This document shows, piece by piece, positions 50,546-61,656 of a stretch of 64,000 nucleotides of DNA. Every line of letters starts with the position of its first letter. The stretch's first letter is position 1. Source of the stretch: Photobacterium damselae (GTDB lineage Bacteria; Pseudomonadota; Gammaproteobacteria; Enterobacterales; Vibrionaceae); NCBI RefSeq assembly GCF_003026815.1, contig NZ_PYOG01000001.1, forward strand, positions 496,001-560,000, in the 5' to 3' direction. Under the pieces are notes generated by a model that ran no database searches, was not told the origin of the DNA, and was given only the letters and a program-made list of their open reading frames with translations. A program made the translations under genes and the position numbers.

Positions 50546-50732
50546 AAAAACCAACTTTTAAAATACTAAATACGTATAAATAATCAGCAAAGGAATACAA
50601 TGAGAGCGAAATAATACAATTAAATATGTGACAACCTTCACAATGAGTCTTAAAAGCGATTTATTCAACAATTAGTATATGCAAAATATATCACTTCATA
50701 TAAACACATAATTGCAATAAAGAGTTACCTTG

Positions 50733-51233
50733 ATGAATAAAAAATTAGCGCTAAGTTTAATGGCATCATCTCTTATTATTGGTCTGACTGGATGTCAAGC
50801 AACAGGAGAACAATATAAAGCAACCTCTTACCAAGTATCAGCTCTTAATCATAAACAAGAAGCGAAAACGATTAATATTATCGCAGTCACTGCAGCTCAA
50901 GTCCAAGTCGATAACTCTCAAGCGAAAAAAACAACAACTGCAGTCGGTAGCTTACTAGGTAGTGTTGCTGGTGCATTTATTGGTGATAATCAAGGAGAAA
51001 CTTTAGTTGGAGGCCTTTTAGGTGGTGTTGCTGGAGGTGCAACAGGCCTTGTTGTTTCAGATACGATCATGGTTGAAGGTGTGACCCTTACTTATTCAGA
51101 AAAAAACAAAATTTTCACCTCAACCCAAATAGGTCGTTCTTGTGAATTTAAACCAGGGGTTGCTCTTGTTGTTTCAACAGAAAAAAATGAAACCCGTGTT
51201 CAACCTAACTCTGTATGTGTGGAGCAAGGATGA
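50733..51233 (+). CDS. Glycine-zipper lipoprotein
   Basis: The 166-residue protein has a lipoprotein signal with lipobox LTGC (Cys near 21). Its middle (about 70-108) is a glycine-zipper segment, GSLLGSVAGAFIGD then GGLLGGVAGGATG, as in SlyB/17-kDa-antigen proteins that insert in the outer membrane. Two cysteines in the C-terminal part (SCEFKPG and SVCVEQG) could form a disulfide. Its stop overlaps the start of the next gene (ATGA), so they are co-expressed. Function unknown. Confidence 0.8.
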   Translation: MNKKLALSLMASSLIIGLTGCQATGEQYKATSYQVSALNHKQEAKTINIIAVTAAQVQVDNSQAKKTTTAVGSLLGSVAGAFIGDNQGETLVGGLLGGVAGGATGLVVSDTIMVEGVTLTYSEKNKIFTSTQIGRSCEFKPGVALVVSTEKNETRVQPNSVCVEQG

Positions 51234-51769
51234 TCAAGAAAAGTTTCATAATAATAACAGCTCTAATATCGACCTCTTCATTGGCGAATGGTCTGCAATC
51301 GCAACTCCAAGCAATACAGCAAGCCGAGCAACAAGGCATGGCTAATGTACAAGCAGAACAACGTCGACAGCACCGTATTGAAGAAGAAAAAAGAGCTAAA
51401 CAAGAACGTATAGCGGAACAAAAACGTAAGCATCAAGCGGCTATATTAGCTCAAAGAAATGCTCTTGCAGCTAAGCAAAAACAAGAGAAAGAAACTGAGC
51501 GACTTGCAGATAAGTACCGCGATCAACATTATGAAGATGAGTTACGTCAATTAGAAATAGAAAGACAAAAGCTTGCAATTCAGCGTGAAAATGCCCGACT
51601 TTCCCGTGAAAATGACTTTATTGATGCTGAGTTAAATCGACAAAAAGCCCAGACAGATATTTTACAATCAGAAGCCGACGCTACCCGAAATATCTCAAAG
51701 GGAACACAGAATTTAATGGAGTCAAAAGGTAAAGCCGCAGAGAATGAAACTAAAGGTTGGTTTAACTAA
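51230..51769 (+). CDS. Periplasmic coiled-coil protein, function unknown
   Basis: The 179-residue product has a signal peptide (cleavage near SSLA-NG, about residue 19) and a long charged coiled coil (about 30-150) rich in Gln, Glu, Lys and Arg, with runs such as QAEQRRQHRIEEEKRAKQ. It may belong to a Vibrio family of such proteins (I think DUF5384, not certain). The start ATG 51230 was chosen because GGAGCAAGG precedes it and it couples to the lipoprotein stop. A terminator follows. Confidence 0.75.
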   Translation: MIKKSFIIITALISTSSLANGLQSQLQAIQQAEQQGMANVQAEQRRQHRIEEEKRAKQERIAEQKRKHQAAILAQRNALAAKQKQEKETERLADKYRDQHYEDELRQLEIERQKLAIQRENARLSRENDFIDAELNRQKAQTDILQSEADATRNISKGTQNLMESKGKAAENETKGWFN

Positions 51770-51793
51770 TTTTTAGTTTAGTTTTTCGCAATA

Positions 51794-51823
51794 AAAAGCC
51801 CAATCATTATCGATTGGGCTTTT
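51794..51823. terminator. Bidirectional terminator before the der stop
   Basis: AAAAGCCCAATC (51794-51805) and GATTGGGCTTTT (51812-51823) form a 12-bp perfect stem between the coiled-coil gene and der, which converge. Confidence 0.9.
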
Positions 51824-51827
51824 ATTT

Positions 51828-53327
51828 TTACTTATTACGATCTTTGATCATACTTGCAAGGCGCTTACGCTGACGTTGCTGAGAAATCGTTAATTTCTCT
51901 TTCTTAGTCTCAAATGGGTTTTCGCTATTCTGGAATTGAATACGAATTGGTGTACCCATCATCTCTAATGATTTACGGTAGTAGTTCATTAGATAGCGCT
52001 TGTAAGAGCCTGGTAGTTCATTAACCAAGTTACCGTGCACAACGATAATTGGTGGGTTGTAACCACCTGCGTGAGCGTATTTTAGCTTCACACGACGACC
52101 ACGGATCATTGGTGGCTGGTGATCATCTTGTGCCATTTGCATAATACGCGTCAACATTGAAGTGCTGATACGTTTTGTTGCTGACTGATATGCTTCAACA
52201 ACAGATTCATACAAGTGACCAACACCAGTACCGTGCAGTGCTGAGATAAAGTGGATACGCGCAAAATCAACAAAGCCTAAACGACGATCAAGCTCAGTTT
52301 TAACACGCTCTTTCACATCATTATCTAGACCGTCCCACTTGTTCACCGCAATAACCAGCGAACGACCCGCATTAAGAGCAAAGCCCAATAGGCTTAAATC
52401 TTGATCTGAAATGTTCTCACGCGCATCAATGATAAGAAGAACAACGTTCGCATCTTCAACTGCTTTTAGCGTCTGAATTACCGAAAACTTCTCAACCGCT
52501 TCGTGCATATTCTTACGACGACGGATACCAGCAGTATCGATCAATACATACTCTTGACCATCACGCTCCATTGGAATGTAAATAGAGTCACGAGTAGTAC
52601 CTGGCATATCGTACACAACCACACGTTCTTCACCTAAGATACGGTTTGTTAGTGTTGATTTACCAACGTTTGGACGACCGATAATTGCCAGCTTGATAGG
52701 CTGCTCTTGTAGACGCTTATACGCAGCTTCTGCATCTTGCTCAGATAAATTCGCATTTTCGATCTCTGCAACAGAGTTAAGATCTTCAATACTGATTTCA
52801 TCTGACTCAAGTTCTTCATCAGAACCAGAAATATTTTCAAAGAACGGCTCTAAAGCACGCTCCATTAGCGCTGTTACACCACGGTTTTGTGATGCTGCAA
52901 TTTGGTGCATCTCATCAGCACCTAGCTTCCAGAAATCAGCACAAGCACTATCAGCATCGATACCATCAATTTTGTTTACAACCAAAAATGTTGGCTTATT
53001 ACGACTGCGCAAGTGCTTTGCAATAGCTTCATCTGCTGCAGTTAGACCAGCACGACCATCAACTAAAAATAGCACCACATCAGCTTCTTCAATCGCCATA
53101 AGCGATTGTTCAGCCATTTTGGTTTCAACACCTTCTTCTGTACCGTCGATACCACCTGTATCGATAACGATAAATTCGTGTTCGTTAATTTCAGCTCGGC
53201 CGTACTTACGATCCCTTGTTAGGCCAGGAAAATCTGCAACCAGCGCATCCCTTGTACGGGTAAGACGGTTAAAAAGCGTCGATTTACCCACGTTAGGGCG
53301 CCCGACAAGGGCAACAACAGGAATCAT
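51828..53327 (-). CDS. der: Ribosome biogenesis GTPase Der
   Basis: Der (EngA) is an essential GTPase in 50S ribosomal subunit assembly. Its two tandem G domains are visible: [13 protein letters not shown] near residue 8 and [13 protein letters not shown] near 218, each with DxxG and NKID/NKWD motifs, followed by a KH-like C-terminal domain. An acidic linker (about 160-205) separates the G domains. Length is 499 residues. It is the last gene of the rlmN-to-der group. Confidence 0.97.
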   Translation of the reverse strand: MIPVVALVGRPNVGKSTLFNRLTRTRDALVADFPGLTRDRKYGRAEINEHEFIVIDTGGIDGTEEGVETKMAEQSLMAIEEADVVLFLVDGRAGLTAADEAIAKHLRSRNKPTFLVVNKIDGIDADSACADFWKLGADEMHQIAASQNRGVTALMERALEPFFENISGSDEELESDEISIEDLNSVAEIENANLSEQDAEAAYKRLQEQPIKLAIIGRPNVGKSTLTNRILGEERVVVYDMPGTTRDSIYIPMERDGQEYVLIDTAGIRRRKNMHEAVEKFSVIQTLKAVEDANVVLLIIDARENISDQDLSLLGFALNAGRSLVIAVNKWDGLDNDVKERVKTELDRRLGFVDFARIHFISALHGTGVGHLYESVVEAYQSATKRISTSMLTRIMQMAQDDHQPPMIRGRRVKLKYAHAGGYNPPIIVVHGNLVNELPGSYKRYLMNYYRKSLEMMGTPIRIQFQNSENPFETKKEKLTISQQRQRKRLASMIKDRNK

Positions 53328-53480
53328 AACTACCTCTTACTTTTCAGAGTTCTATACCAATTCTGTATATTGATAATAACAGTGGTATACCTTCAAATAT
53401 CCCCTGCTATTTTTGTCTCTAGCAACACAATTTGATTGCTGTCAGCCGACAATAATATCAGGGGTGGATATAATAACAAC

Positions 53481-53508
53481 GGCCCCAACCGTAATCACAG
53501 TTGGAGCC
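53481..53508 (-). terminator. Hairpin after bamB
   Basis: On the minus strand GGCTCCAACTGT and ACGGTTGGGGCC can form a 12-bp stem with two G-U pairs and a GATT loop. The following T tract is weak, so it may attenuate rather than stop transcription into der. Confidence 0.55.
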
Positions 53509-53540
53509 GATTAAACTTAGTCTTGCTGCATTATACCGTG

Positions 53541-54704
53541 TTATTGCGATATTTGCATTTTCTTGATTTTGCCATCACGAGTTGAAACGATAAAGGCATC
53601 ATCATCAAGCGCAACAGGTGGAACTGACATACCGCCACCACCAATCGACTCTTGAGAAACAAAATCACCAGTCGATTGATCTAGCCAGTGTAGATAACCT
53701 TCAGCATCGCCAACAACCAAGTAACCATCAATTGCCGCTGGAGCAGTCAACTGACGGTATTCTAGATCTTTGTTCTGCCAAATTTCGGTACCACTGCGAG
53801 CATCAACAGCCACAATGTGATCTTTCTCAGTCACTAGGTATAGCGTATTTGCATCGACAATAAAGTTAGTTGCCGATGAATAATTACGTTTCCAAGCAAT
53901 TTGGCCAGTGCGCAGTTCAATCGAAACAAGAGAACCATTGTAGCCAATAGCATAGAGACGATCGCCTGCAATAACTGGTGTCGCATCAACGTCAACTAGA
54001 CGATCAATTTCAGTCGCGCCTTTTGGTGCCGCGATCGCTTGTTGCCATAACAATTGACCATTGTGCATCAGAGCGCCAGCTAAACGTCCGTTTGCTTGTC
54101 CCCAAAATACACCACCAGAAATCGCAACTGGAGAACTGTCACCACGTAGCGTTAAGGTTGGAACTTCACTGCTGATCTGCCATTTTGACTCACCCGTTGA
54201 TACATCAAGCGCCTGTAAAAAACCATTGCTGGTATTTACAACAACGAGACCTTCATCAACTAAAGGCTTAGAAAGCACTTCGCCTTGAACCTTAGCACGC
54301 CAAATTTCATCACCGTTTTCAGCATTGATTGCAAGTACATCAGCATTTTCTGAACCGATATAGATCACACCACTGCTATAAACAATGCCACCAGATAGCT
54401 TAGCACTAGTATCGCCTTCGAAATCTTGCTTCCAAAGAACTTTACCGTTACTTGGGTCAAGTGCTTCAACCAATCCATCACGATCTGCAACAAAAATTTT
54501 GCCATCGCCAATCGCAGGCGTTAAACGAGAGAAATATCCTGCAACGCCATCGCCAACACTGTCAGACCATAGAGTTTCTGGAGTGAACGTATTTTTCACC
54601 ACTGGCAACGGAGCCATATGGATAGAATCTTCTTCACTAGCACAGCCAGCTAACACGCCAATTGCCAATGCAACTGTTAATGCTCGCTTAAATACTTTCT
54701 GCAT
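53541..54704 (-). CDS. bamB: Outer membrane protein assembly factor BamB
   Basis: BamB is a lipoprotein of the BAM complex that inserts beta-barrel proteins in the outer membrane. A signal with the lipobox LAGC (Cys near 21) precedes an eight-blade propeller built from PQQ-like repeats such as GKVLWKQDF and GDEIWRAKV. Length is 387 residues (E. coli 392). It is placed 11 bp after yfgM in the conserved hisS-yfgM-bamB-der order. Confidence 0.96.
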   Translation of the reverse strand: MQKVFKRALTVALAIGVLAGCASEEDSIHMAPLPVVKNTFTPETLWSDSVGDGVAGYFSRLTPAIGDGKIFVADRDGLVEALDPSNGKVLWKQDFEGDTSAKLSGGIVYSSGVIYIGSENADVLAINAENGDEIWRAKVQGEVLSKPLVDEGLVVVNTSNGFLQALDVSTGESKWQISSEVPTLTLRGDSSPVAISGGVFWGQANGRLAGALMHNGQLLWQQAIAAPKGATEIDRLVDVDATPVIAGDRLYAIGYNGSLVSIELRTGQIAWKRNYSSATNFIVDANTLYLVTEKDHIVAVDARSGTEIWQNKDLEYRQLTAPAAIDGYLVVGDAEGYLHWLDQSTGDFVSQESIGGGGMSVPPVALDDDAFIVSTRDGKIKKMQISQ

Positions 54705-54715
54705 TATCCTTCGCC

Positions 54716-55330
54716 TTATTGAGCCAGATTATCAAGCTTGATCTGTAATACTGGAGAGTTGGCGCCTGCTTCTTGAGCTTCAATGTAAGCATCACGTGCC
54801 GCATCTGTATCACCTTTTTTCAGTAATACGTCACCACGTAGCTCATCTACTTTAGCCTTCCAACTTGCCATTTTAACAGTCTTAAGCTCAGCTAATGCTT
54901 CATCGTATTTATCTTGTTGCAAGTAAACACGCGCTAGACGAGTCTTAGCCAAAGGCAAAATTGCTTGATCTGTAGAATTCGCGGCAACCCATTTTAGTTG
55001 CTCTGCTGCACCATTAAGATCTTTTGCTTCAATTTGTGCTTTTGCTAATTGTAGCGCTGCTAGCACTGAGTAATGGCTATCTTTATGCGCTTGAATAAAA
55101 GCTTGAGTATCTGCAATTGCATCACTCTTGCCACTTTCAAGCATAGCCATTACTTGGGTGTATGAATTAGAAGCTTGTTCTTTACCAGCTTGGACTTCTC
55201 CCTGGTAATAACGCCAGCCCCAAAGACCACCTAAGCCAATAACAGCACCGATAACGACGGCTTTGCCATTGTCTGTCCACCACGATTTTATCGCTTCAAC
55301 CTGTTGTTCTTCTGTGGCGTAGTCGTTCAC
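54716..55330 (-). CDS. yfgM: YfgM family tetratricopeptide protein
   Basis: YfgM is an ancillary inner-membrane protein linked to the SecYEG translocon and periplasmic chaperones. The 204-residue product has a cytoplasmic N-terminus (YATEEQQVEAIKSWWTDNGK), one membrane helix (about 24-42) and periplasmic TPR-like helices. It lies 13 bp after hisS. Confidence 0.9.
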   Translation of the reverse strand: MNDYATEEQQVEAIKSWWTDNGKAVVIGAVIGLGGLWGWRYYQGEVQAGKEQASNSYTQVMAMLESGKSDAIADTQAFIQAHKDSHYSVLAALQLAKAQIEAKDLNGAAEQLKWVAANSTDQAILPLAKTRLARVYLQQDKYDEALAELKTVKMASWKAKVDELRGDVLLKKGDTDAARDAYIEAQEAGANSPVLQIKLDNLAQ

Positions 55331-55343
55331 TTCCTGTCCTCTC

Positions 55344-56612
55344 TTAAATCAATTCTGCGAGCTTCGCTGCTACGTCATCCTGGTTCATGGTGATCTGCTC
55401 ACCACCACGTAGATCTTTTACTACTACTGTATTCTCAGCAATTTCGTTTTCGCCAAGAACCAGAGCAACAACTGCACCTACGTTATCTGCACGTTTAAAT
55501 TGCTTCTTAAAGTTACCACCACCAAAGTGTGTCATAACGCGAAGATCTGGGATCTGTGAACGTAAAACTTCAGCAAGCTTCATGCCAGCTGCAAGGGTAC
55601 CTTCACCCGCAGTTACCATATAAACATCAACAGAACGACGTACTTCTGTTTGTTCTAAGGTTTCCATCAACAGAACTAGACGCTCTAGACCCATTGCGAA
55701 ACCCACAGCAGGAGTCACTTTGCCACCTAACTGCTCCACAAGACCATCGTAGCGACCACCGCCACATACAGTACCTTGTGCACCTAGGCTATCAGTAACC
55801 CATTCAAAAACTGTACGGTTATAATAATCTAAACCACGTACAAGACGTTCATTTACTTGATATTTGATGCCAGCAGCGTCTAATAGTTCACATAATCCAG
55901 CAAAATGCTCACGAGAATCTTGGTCTAAATACTCAGAAAGCTTAGGTGCATCACCTAGAATATTTTGGATTTCTGGATTCTTGGTATCCAATACGCGTAA
56001 TGGGTTAGTGTACATGCGACGTTTAGCATCTTCATCCAACACTTCCATATGCTGCTCAAGGAACGCAATTAACGCAGTGCGGTACTCGGCACGAGCTTCT
56101 AAAGAACCAATTGAGTTTAGCTCTAAAGTAACGTGCTCATGAATACCTAACTCACGCCATAGACGAGCTGTCATCATGATAAGTTCAGCATCAATATCTG
56201 GACCATTTAGACCAAATACTTCAACACCAAACTGATGGAATTGACGGTAACGACCTTTTTGTGGACGCTCATGACGGAACATTGGACCAATGTACCATAG
56301 ACGTTGTTCTTGGTTGTACAGTAAGCCGTTTTGAATACCAGAACGGACACAACCCGCAGTACCTTCTGGACGCAGTGTTAGGCTATCGCCATTGCGGTCT
56401 TCAAAAGTGTACATTTCTTTTTCAACAACATCAGTCACTTCACCAATAGCGCGTTTAAACAAATGCGTTGATTCAACGATAGGCATACGTACTTCATTGT
56501 AGCCGTATGAGCTGATCACTTGTTTAACCGTGCCTTCTACTTTTTGCCAAAGAGGAGACTGTGTTGGAAGGCAATCGTTCATGCCTCGAATTGCTTGGAT
56601 TTGTTTCGCCAC
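55344..56612 (-). CDS. hisS: Histidyl-tRNA synthetase
   Basis: HisRS charges tRNA-His. The class II core shows motif 1 around the [13 protein letters not shown] region, motif 2 with [19 protein letters not shown], the histidine-specific [15 protein letters not shown] and GGGRYDGL, and motif 3 with [14 protein letters not shown]-terminal anticodon-binding domain follows. Length is 422 residues. It lies about 96 bp downstream of ispG. Confidence 0.97.
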   Translation of the reverse strand: MAKQIQAIRGMNDCLPTQSPLWQKVEGTVKQVISSYGYNEVRMPIVESTHLFKRAIGEVTDVVEKEMYTFEDRNGDSLTLRPEGTAGCVRSGIQNGLLYNQEQRLWYIGPMFRHERPQKGRYRQFHQFGVEVFGLNGPDIDAELIMMTARLWRELGIHEHVTLELNSIGSLEARAEYRTALIAFLEQHMEVLDEDAKRRMYTNPLRVLDTKNPEIQNILGDAPKLSEYLDQDSREHFAGLCELLDAAGIKYQVNERLVRGLDYYNRTVFEWVTDSLGAQGTVCGGGRYDGLVEQLGGKVTPAVGFAMGLERLVLLMETLEQTEVRRSVDVYMVTAGEGTLAAGMKLAEVLRSQIPDLRVMTHFGGGNFKKQFKRADNVGAVVALVLGENEIAENTVVVKDLRGGEQITMNQDDVAAKLAELI

Positions 56613-56708
56613 TTTAATTCTCGTTAACCGATGGGAAATGGGATCGAATATATAACGTCTAAAGAAAATAGTGAATCGTGTCCGAAACTAATCGAACACG
56701 ATTAACGC

Positions 56709-57830
56709 TTATTTTTCTAATTCTTTTACATCAATGCGATTATTCATATCAAGCATTGACGCTTTTGCTCGGATCTTAGCTTCTAGCTGATCGATAATAT
56801 TATCGTTATCAAAACGTTCTTTCTGACGAATACCGTCTTCATAGAACGCACTCTTACGATTACCACCAGCAACACCAAGATGAGATGCTTCAGCTTCGCC
56901 TGGACCGTTAACCACACAACCGATGATAGAGACATCCATTGGTGTGATTAAGTCTTCTAAACGCTGCTCTAACTGATTCACTGTACCAATAACATCAAAC
57001 TCTTGGCGTGAACACGTTGGACAAGCGATAAAGTTGATACCACGAGAGCGAATACGCAGAGATTTAAGAATATCAAAACCAACTTTGATCTCTTCAACCG
57101 GATCTGCGGCAAGAGAAATACGCAGGGTATCGCCAATACCTTCTGATAACAGCATGCCCAAGCCTACAGCCGATTTAACCGAACCTGCACGAGCACCACC
57201 TGCTTCTGTGATACCTAAATGCAAAGGTTGTTTGATCTGTTGTGCTAGCTTACGGTATGAATCAACCGCTAAGAAGACATCAGAGGCCTTAACGCTCACT
57301 TTGAATTGATCAAAGTTTAAACGGTCAAGAATATCCACATGACGCATTGCTGATTCTACTAGTGCATCTGGTGTTGGTTCACGGTATTTCTCTTGAATGT
57401 CTTTTTCTAAAGAACCACCGTTAACACCGATACGAATCGGAATATTATAATCTCGCGCACAATCAACTACCGCACGAATACGATCTTCACGACCAATATT
57501 ACCAGGGTTAATTCGCAGACAGTCAACACCGTATTCAGCCACTTTCAGTGCAATACGATAGTCAAAATGAATATCAGCAACCAAAGGTACATTCACCTGT
57601 TGCTTAATCAATTTGAAAGCTTCTGCAGCATCCATAGTAGGTACAGAAACACGAACAATGTCAGCACCGACACGCTCAAGAGCTTTAATTTGAGCCACTG
57701 TCGCTTCAACGTCGGTGGTACGAGTGTTAGTCATCGACTGTACGGCAATCGGAGCGCCATCACCGATTGGTACATTACCAACATAAATACGGGAAGACTG
57801 GCGACGTTTAATTGGAGATTCGTTATGCAT
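56709..57830 (-). CDS. ispG: (E)-4-hydroxy-3-methylbut-2-enyl-diphosphate synthase
   Basis: IspG reduces MEcPP to HMBPP in the MEP isoprenoid pathway using a 4Fe-4S cluster; dxs and ispA of the same route are also in the window. The cluster cysteines lie in [10 protein letters not shown] and CVVNGPGEA, with the final glutamate ligand close by. Length is 373 residues. It is between rodZ and hisS, as in E. coli. Confidence 0.97.
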   Translation of the reverse strand: MHNESPIKRRQSSRIYVGNVPIGDGAPIAVQSMTNTRTTDVEATVAQIKALERVGADIVRVSVPTMDAAEAFKLIKQQVNVPLVADIHFDYRIALKVAEYGVDCLRINPGNIGREDRIRAVVDCARDYNIPIRIGVNGGSLEKDIQEKYREPTPDALVESAMRHVDILDRLNFDQFKVSVKASDVFLAVDSYRKLAQQIKQPLHLGITEAGGARAGSVKSAVGLGMLLSEGIGDTLRISLAADPVEEIKVGFDILKSLRIRSRGINFIACPTCSRQEFDVIGTVNQLEQRLEDLITPMDVSIIGCVVNGPGEAEASHLGVAGGNRKSAFYEDGIRQKERFDNDNIIDQLEAKIRAKASMLDMNNRIDVKELEK

Positions 57831-57843
57831 TGCTCTTACTCTA

Positions 57844-58827
57844 TTACTGCGGCAGCTTAAATCGGGCTACGCGGCCCGCTGGGTATTTTGATAAATCAAC
57901 TGGTTGACCTTGGTAATTCATTTTCACAACACCAGGAGCTCCCAGTACAATCTTAAATGGCGCTTTCCCATCAAGATCTAGTTTATCACCCGCTTTTTTA
58001 ATTCCGGTTTCAAGACGCTTACCATTAGCATCTTTGATATCAATCCAACAATCGCCTGAGAAGGTCAATTGAAGATCTGGCACAACAGCAACGGTCTCTT
58101 CTGCCGCTGGTGTTTGAACATCAACAGGTTTCGCCTCTGTTGCAGAAGTATCTGCTTGATTAGCTATGCTTTGATTGCTTGTAGCAGGCTCTGATGACGC
58201 AGCGGTTTCAGATGCGGCAGATGTATTGGATTGGGATGAAGTATTAGCAGATTCAGGCTGTGCAACAGCGGCTGAAGATGGTGAGGTATCAGCTTTAGTA
58301 ACCGTTGCCGCTCCGTTTTCTTCTAATGTTGACACATAATTGCTGTCTTTCTCATTAGCAGGAGCGCTAACTTCTGCTTTAACGGTCGATTCTTTATGGG
58401 TAGATGGTTGAACCTGCAAGCTCTGCCACCACCACACAGCAGTAAGTCCTAAAAAGACGGCAGCTAAGATCCAAGTTAAGCCCATAATACGACTATCATG
58501 AGCTTCACGTTTTGTACGGCGGGAGAAACTTTGCATTTCTTGCTCTTGCGGCTGAGCATGACCATATTGATCAAGCAGCGCTAAGATACTTTTCTCATCA
58601 ACGCCAACATATTTGGCATAAGAGCGCACATAACCACGGGTAAACGTTGCTAACTGCGCTTGCTCAAAACGGTTGTCTTCAATGTCGTTGATAACAGAAA
58701 GACGTAGACGCAAACGGTTGGCAATATCCTTTTGTGAATAACCAAGTTGTTCACGCGCAGCACGTAACATCTCGCCCGGAGTCTGAGCTATTTCAGCTTG
58801 TCGTTCTTCGTTCTGTTCTCTATTCAT
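57844..58827 (-). CDS. rodZ: Cell shape protein RodZ
   Basis: RodZ links MreB filaments to the membrane and the rod-elongation complex. The cytoplasmic N-terminus is an Xre-type helix-turn-helix domain (about 12-75, [20 protein letters not shown]), followed by a basic stretch, one membrane helix (about 112-132, [16 protein letters not shown]), a Ser/Ala/Thr-rich periplasmic linker (about 145-235) and a beta-rich domain. Length is 327 residues. It overlaps pilW by 8 bp. Confidence 0.94.
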   Translation of the reverse strand: MNREQNEERQAEIAQTPGEMLRAAREQLGYSQKDIANRLRLRLSVINDIEDNRFEQAQLATFTRGYVRSYAKYVGVDEKSILALLDQYGHAQPQEQEMQSFSRRTKREAHDSRIMGLTWILAAVFLGLTAVWWWQSLQVQPSTHKESTVKAEVSAPANEKDSNYVSTLEENGAATVTKADTSPSSAAVAQPESANTSSQSNTSAASETAASSEPATSNQSIANQADTSATEAKPVDVQTPAAEETVAVVPDLQLTFSGDCWIDIKDANGKRLETGIKKAGDKLDLDGKAPFKIVLGAPGVVKMNYQGQPVDLSKYPAGRVARFKLPQ

Positions 58828-59575
58828 TGGCTAGATAATTCTGATATTGCTGAGAATCAGGGAATTCTTTTTTCAATAAACCTGCATATTTAGCAACTTG
58901 CGTTGTCTTTCCAGCTTTTCTTTCTAGCTGAATCAATAACCACAGGCTATCTGGCTGATACCCATATCTCTTATTAAACTTAAATAGCTGAACGCGAGCA
59001 TCAGACAGATGATGAGCATCTATATCAAGCTGCGCCAGCTGCAACATCGACTTCGGACGATTTGGATCGTGTGTTAATGATTTTTCAAAGAAGAAACGAG
59101 CTTGCTTTAAGTCCCCTTTCTTGACACTACACAATCCTGCGTTTTCGTAACTGGCCGAAGTCAGATAATAATACGGTTGCTTAATGGCTTGTTCAAAAGC
59201 GTTTATCGCTTCATCGTAACGAGCTTCACTACACAAGAATACACCATAGTTATTTAAAACATCGCCATTTTTTGGAGAATCTTGTAAAGCTTTTTTGTAC
59301 ATGGCCTCGGCTTTAGCATTTTCATCAACTTTTTGATAGTAAAACGCCATCGCATTTTGGGCTCGATAATATTTTGGAGCATACTTCAAAGCTAAGTCTA
59401 AATTTTCTTTAGCCCGTTGCCATTGACCCGCTTGTAAATACCCTAAGCCTAAGGTAATACGAGCTTCTGCAGCCTCGGTGCTATTGAACTCTTGTGTCGT
59501 GCCACCGTTTTCATTAACCGTGACACAACCCATTAATAAACCACATAGCAATGGGTACATAGTCCATCGTACCAT
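58820..59575 (-). CDS. pilW: Type IV pilus biogenesis lipoprotein PilW/PilF
   Basis: This TPR lipoprotein helps the PilQ secretin of type IV pili to reach the outer membrane and multimerise (family knowledge). A lipobox LLMGC puts the lipidated cysteine at about residue 17. About five TPR motifs follow (for example LALKYAPKYYRAQNAMAFYY). Length is 251 residues; ATG 59575 has GGAGCGGAG upstream. It is coupled to rodZ and lies 53 bp after rlmN. Confidence 0.9.
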   Translation of the reverse strand: MVRWTMYPLLCGLLMGCVTVNENGGTTQEFNSTEAAEARITLGLGYLQAGQWQRAKENLDLALKYAPKYYRAQNAMAFYYQKVDENAKAEAMYKKALQDSPKNGDVLNNYGVFLCSEARYDEAINAFEQAIKQPYYYLTSASYENAGLCSVKKGDLKQARFFFEKSLTHDPNRPKSMLQLAQLDIDAHHLSDARVQLFKFNKRYGYQPDSLWLLIQLERKAGKTTQVAKYAGLLKKEFPDSQQYQNYLANE

Positions 59576-59628
59576 AAGATGCTCCGCTCCTTCGTCCTTG
59601 TTTCGCAGTTAAATGATAGATCCCTGAT

Positions 59629-60747
59629 TTAGATAGCTTTAACCGGGATTTGTTCACCTTGCTGTTTTGCTTGAGTTCGTTTCGTGCGGTCAATCACATC
59701 GCCAACAAGCTGACCACATGCAGCATCAATATCATCACCGCGTGTTTTACGAACAGTAACCGTAATATCGTATTCCATCAATGTTTTCATGAAACGGTCA
59801 ATACGAGAATTACTTGGTTTATTGTAAGGTGAACCTGGATATGGATTGAATGGGATCAGGTTAATTTTCGCTGGAGTGTCTTTAAGCACTTTCGCAAGCT
59901 GACGCGCATGTTCCATATCATCGTTAATATGGTCTAACAATACATATTCTACTGTCACTCGACCACGGTTAGCGTTAGTTGAATTTACATAACGGCGAAC
60001 TGCGTCTAAAAATTCTTCAATATTCCAACGATTATTGATTGGCATGATCTGAGAACGTAGCTCATCAGTTGGCGCGTGCAGAGAAATCGCCAATGCAACA
60101 TCAATATTACCGATCATCTGCTCAAGACCTGATACCACACCAGAAGTTGATACGGTTACACGACGTTTAGACAGACCAAAACCCAAATCATCTAACATAA
60201 TCTCAAGAGCGGGTAGTAAGTTCTTCATGTTAAGAAGAGGCTCACCCATACCCATCATTACCACGTTAGTAATAGGACGACGGCCTGTTTCTTTTTGAAC
60301 ACCAATCTCTTTAGCTGCACGCCATACCTGACCAATAATTTCAGATACACAAAGATTTCGGTTAAAGCCCTGTTGAGCGGTTGAACAGAATTTACATTCT
60401 AGAGCACAACCTACTTGTGATGAGACACATAATGTTGCACGGTCATCATCTGGGATATAAACCGTTTCAACATCTTGATCGCCTACACGCATCGCCCATT
60501 TAATGGTGCCATCTTTTGAATACTGAGCCGCAGATACGGTAGGAGCTTTGATTTCCGCAATCACTTTTAGCTTTTCACGAAGCTTCTTGTTGATATTGGT
60601 CATCTGATCAAAGTCATCACAGCCGAAATGATAGATCCACTTCATGATCTGATCGGCTCGAAATGCTTTTTCCTCTAATTCCTCAGCAAAGAATTTGCGC
60701 ATCCCTTTGCGATCAAAATCCAGTAGATTCACTTTAACAGCTGTCAT
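59629..60747 (-). CDS. rlmN: Dual-specificity rRNA/tRNA adenine-C2 methyltransferase RlmN
   Basis: RlmN is a radical SAM enzyme that methylates C2 of A2503 in 23S rRNA and A37 in tRNA. The cluster motif [15 protein letters not shown] is present near residue 116, and MGMGEPLLN and the C-terminal cysteine in [10 protein letters not shown] (about 346) serve the catalytic cycle. Length is 372 residues. It is the first gene of the rlmN-pilW-rodZ-ispG-hisS-yfgM-bamB-der group. Confidence 0.96.
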   Translation of the reverse strand: MTAVKVNLLDFDRKGMRKFFAEELEEKAFRADQIMKWIYHFGCDDFDQMTNINKKLREKLKVIAEIKAPTVSAAQYSKDGTIKWAMRVGDQDVETVYIPDDDRATLCVSSQVGCALECKFCSTAQQGFNRNLCVSEIIGQVWRAAKEIGVQKETGRRPITNVVMMGMGEPLLNMKNLLPALEIMLDDLGFGLSKRRVTVSTSGVVSGLEQMIGNIDVALAISLHAPTDELRSQIMPINNRWNIEEFLDAVRRYVNSTNANRGRVTVEYVLLDHINDDMEHARQLAKVLKDTPAKINLIPFNPYPGSPYNKPSNSRIDRFMKTLMEYDITVTVRKTRGDDIDAACGQLVGDVIDRTKRTQAKQQGEQIPVKAI

Positions 60748-61129
60748 TAGTTAATGCCTCTTGAAATACATGACGAAATCTGTGCCTTAGGCATAAGCGT
60801 ATGCGGTTTCACAAAAAATACTTATGCGACAGGACCTTTGATACCAATCAATCATTGAGATTGGCTATATGCAAAAACCATCGTTATGGTAAGTTTGGTT
60901 TAAGGCGCGAAATTGTACAGGCTTTGGCAGGCAGTTTCCACTTGTTATGCCCTAGCCTCCTGGGGATAAAGGAGTTGAAGAGAAAATATGAAAAGATTTG
61001 GCTGGATAAAATAGAAAAAACGGAAATGAGCCTCACTTCCGTTTTAATGTATTAAATTGCCTAATATAAACCACTGTTATTAATAGGGTTATTTGTTAAC
61101 TCTGTGATTTACTGTTATATATCAGAACA
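60748..61129. other. Intergenic region between rlmN and ndk
   Basis: This 382-bp stretch must carry the rlmN promoter and the ndk terminator. A possible 84-codon ORF on the plus strand (60801) has no ribosome site and lacks protein-like composition. A copy of the recurrent TACCAAT motif occurs at 60842-60848. Confidence 0.5.
61012..61045 (-). terminator. Intrinsic terminator of ndk
   Basis: AAAACGGAA (61017-61025) pairs with TTCCGTTTT (61037-61045), extended by GTGAG/CTCAT inside; on the minus strand the stem runs into T residues. It lies about 85 bp past the ndk stop. Confidence 0.85.
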
Positions 61130-61555
61130 TTAACGAGAAAGGATCTCGTCGTCAGCAAAGAAGTAAGCAATTTCACGAGCTGCTGATTCTGGGCTATCGG
61201 CACCATGAACTGAGTTATGACGTAAGCTTAAAGCAAAATCGGCACGAAGGGTGCCACAAGCAGCCTCTTCTGGATTGGTTTTACCCATAAGCTCGCGGTA
61301 ACGTACCACCGCATTTTCACCTTCTAGTACTTGCACCATTACAGGACCAGAAGTCATATAAGCCACTAATTCATCAAAAAATGGCTTACCTTCGTGCTCA
61401 GCATAAAAGCCTTGTGCTTGCTCTGATGTCATATGGATCATTTTAGCTGCAACAATTTTAAAGCCTGCATTTTCCATACGATGATAAATCGCACCAATTA
61501 GATTACGCTTTACTGCATCTGGCTTAACGATTGAAAATGTTCTTTCTATAGTCAT
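61130..61555 (-). CDS. ndk: Nucleoside diphosphate kinase
   Basis: Ndk equalises nucleoside triphosphate pools by phosphotransfer through a histidine. The 141-residue protein has the active-site histidine in [11 protein letters not shown] and the start [19 protein letters not shown] chose ATG 61555, with AGGAAG upstream; the frame extends further upstream but that part is not conserved in the family. Confidence 0.96.
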   Translation of the reverse strand: MTIERTFSIVKPDAVKRNLIGAIYHRMENAGFKIVAAKMIHMTSEQAQGFYAEHEGKPFFDELVAYMTSGPVMVQVLEGENAVVRYRELMGKTNPEEAACGTLRADFALSLRHNSVHGADSPESAAREIAYFFADDEILSR

Positions 61556-61598
61556 TATTATTCTTCCTTTTGTCGTAAGTACTCTATTTCCCCAAATA

Positions 61599-61626
61599 AG
61601 AAGTGGCAGACACTCTCCCACTTCTT
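61599..61626 (-). terminator. Possible terminator after the second pepB-type gene
   Basis: AAGAAGTGG (61599-61607) and CCACTTCTT (61618-61626) form a 9-bp stem about 30 bp past the stop; the trailing T stretch is short. Confidence 0.5.
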
Positions 61627-61656
61627 TCAAACGATTTTCTTAACATCGGCAACTAC

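Noticed and set aside
52693-53373. 226-codon ORF antisense to der
   Set aside because: Covered by the highly conserved Der frame; the Ser-rich low-complexity product is typical of antisense reading of a GTPase gene.
60801-61055. 84-codon plus-strand ORF between rlmN and ndk
   Set aside because: No ribosome site, overlaps the ndk terminator, and shows no recognisable pattern.
61130-61630. Longer Ndk starting at 61630
   Set aside because: The extra N-terminal 25 residues overlap an untranslated leader and are absent from the family; ATG 61555 has a good ribosome site.
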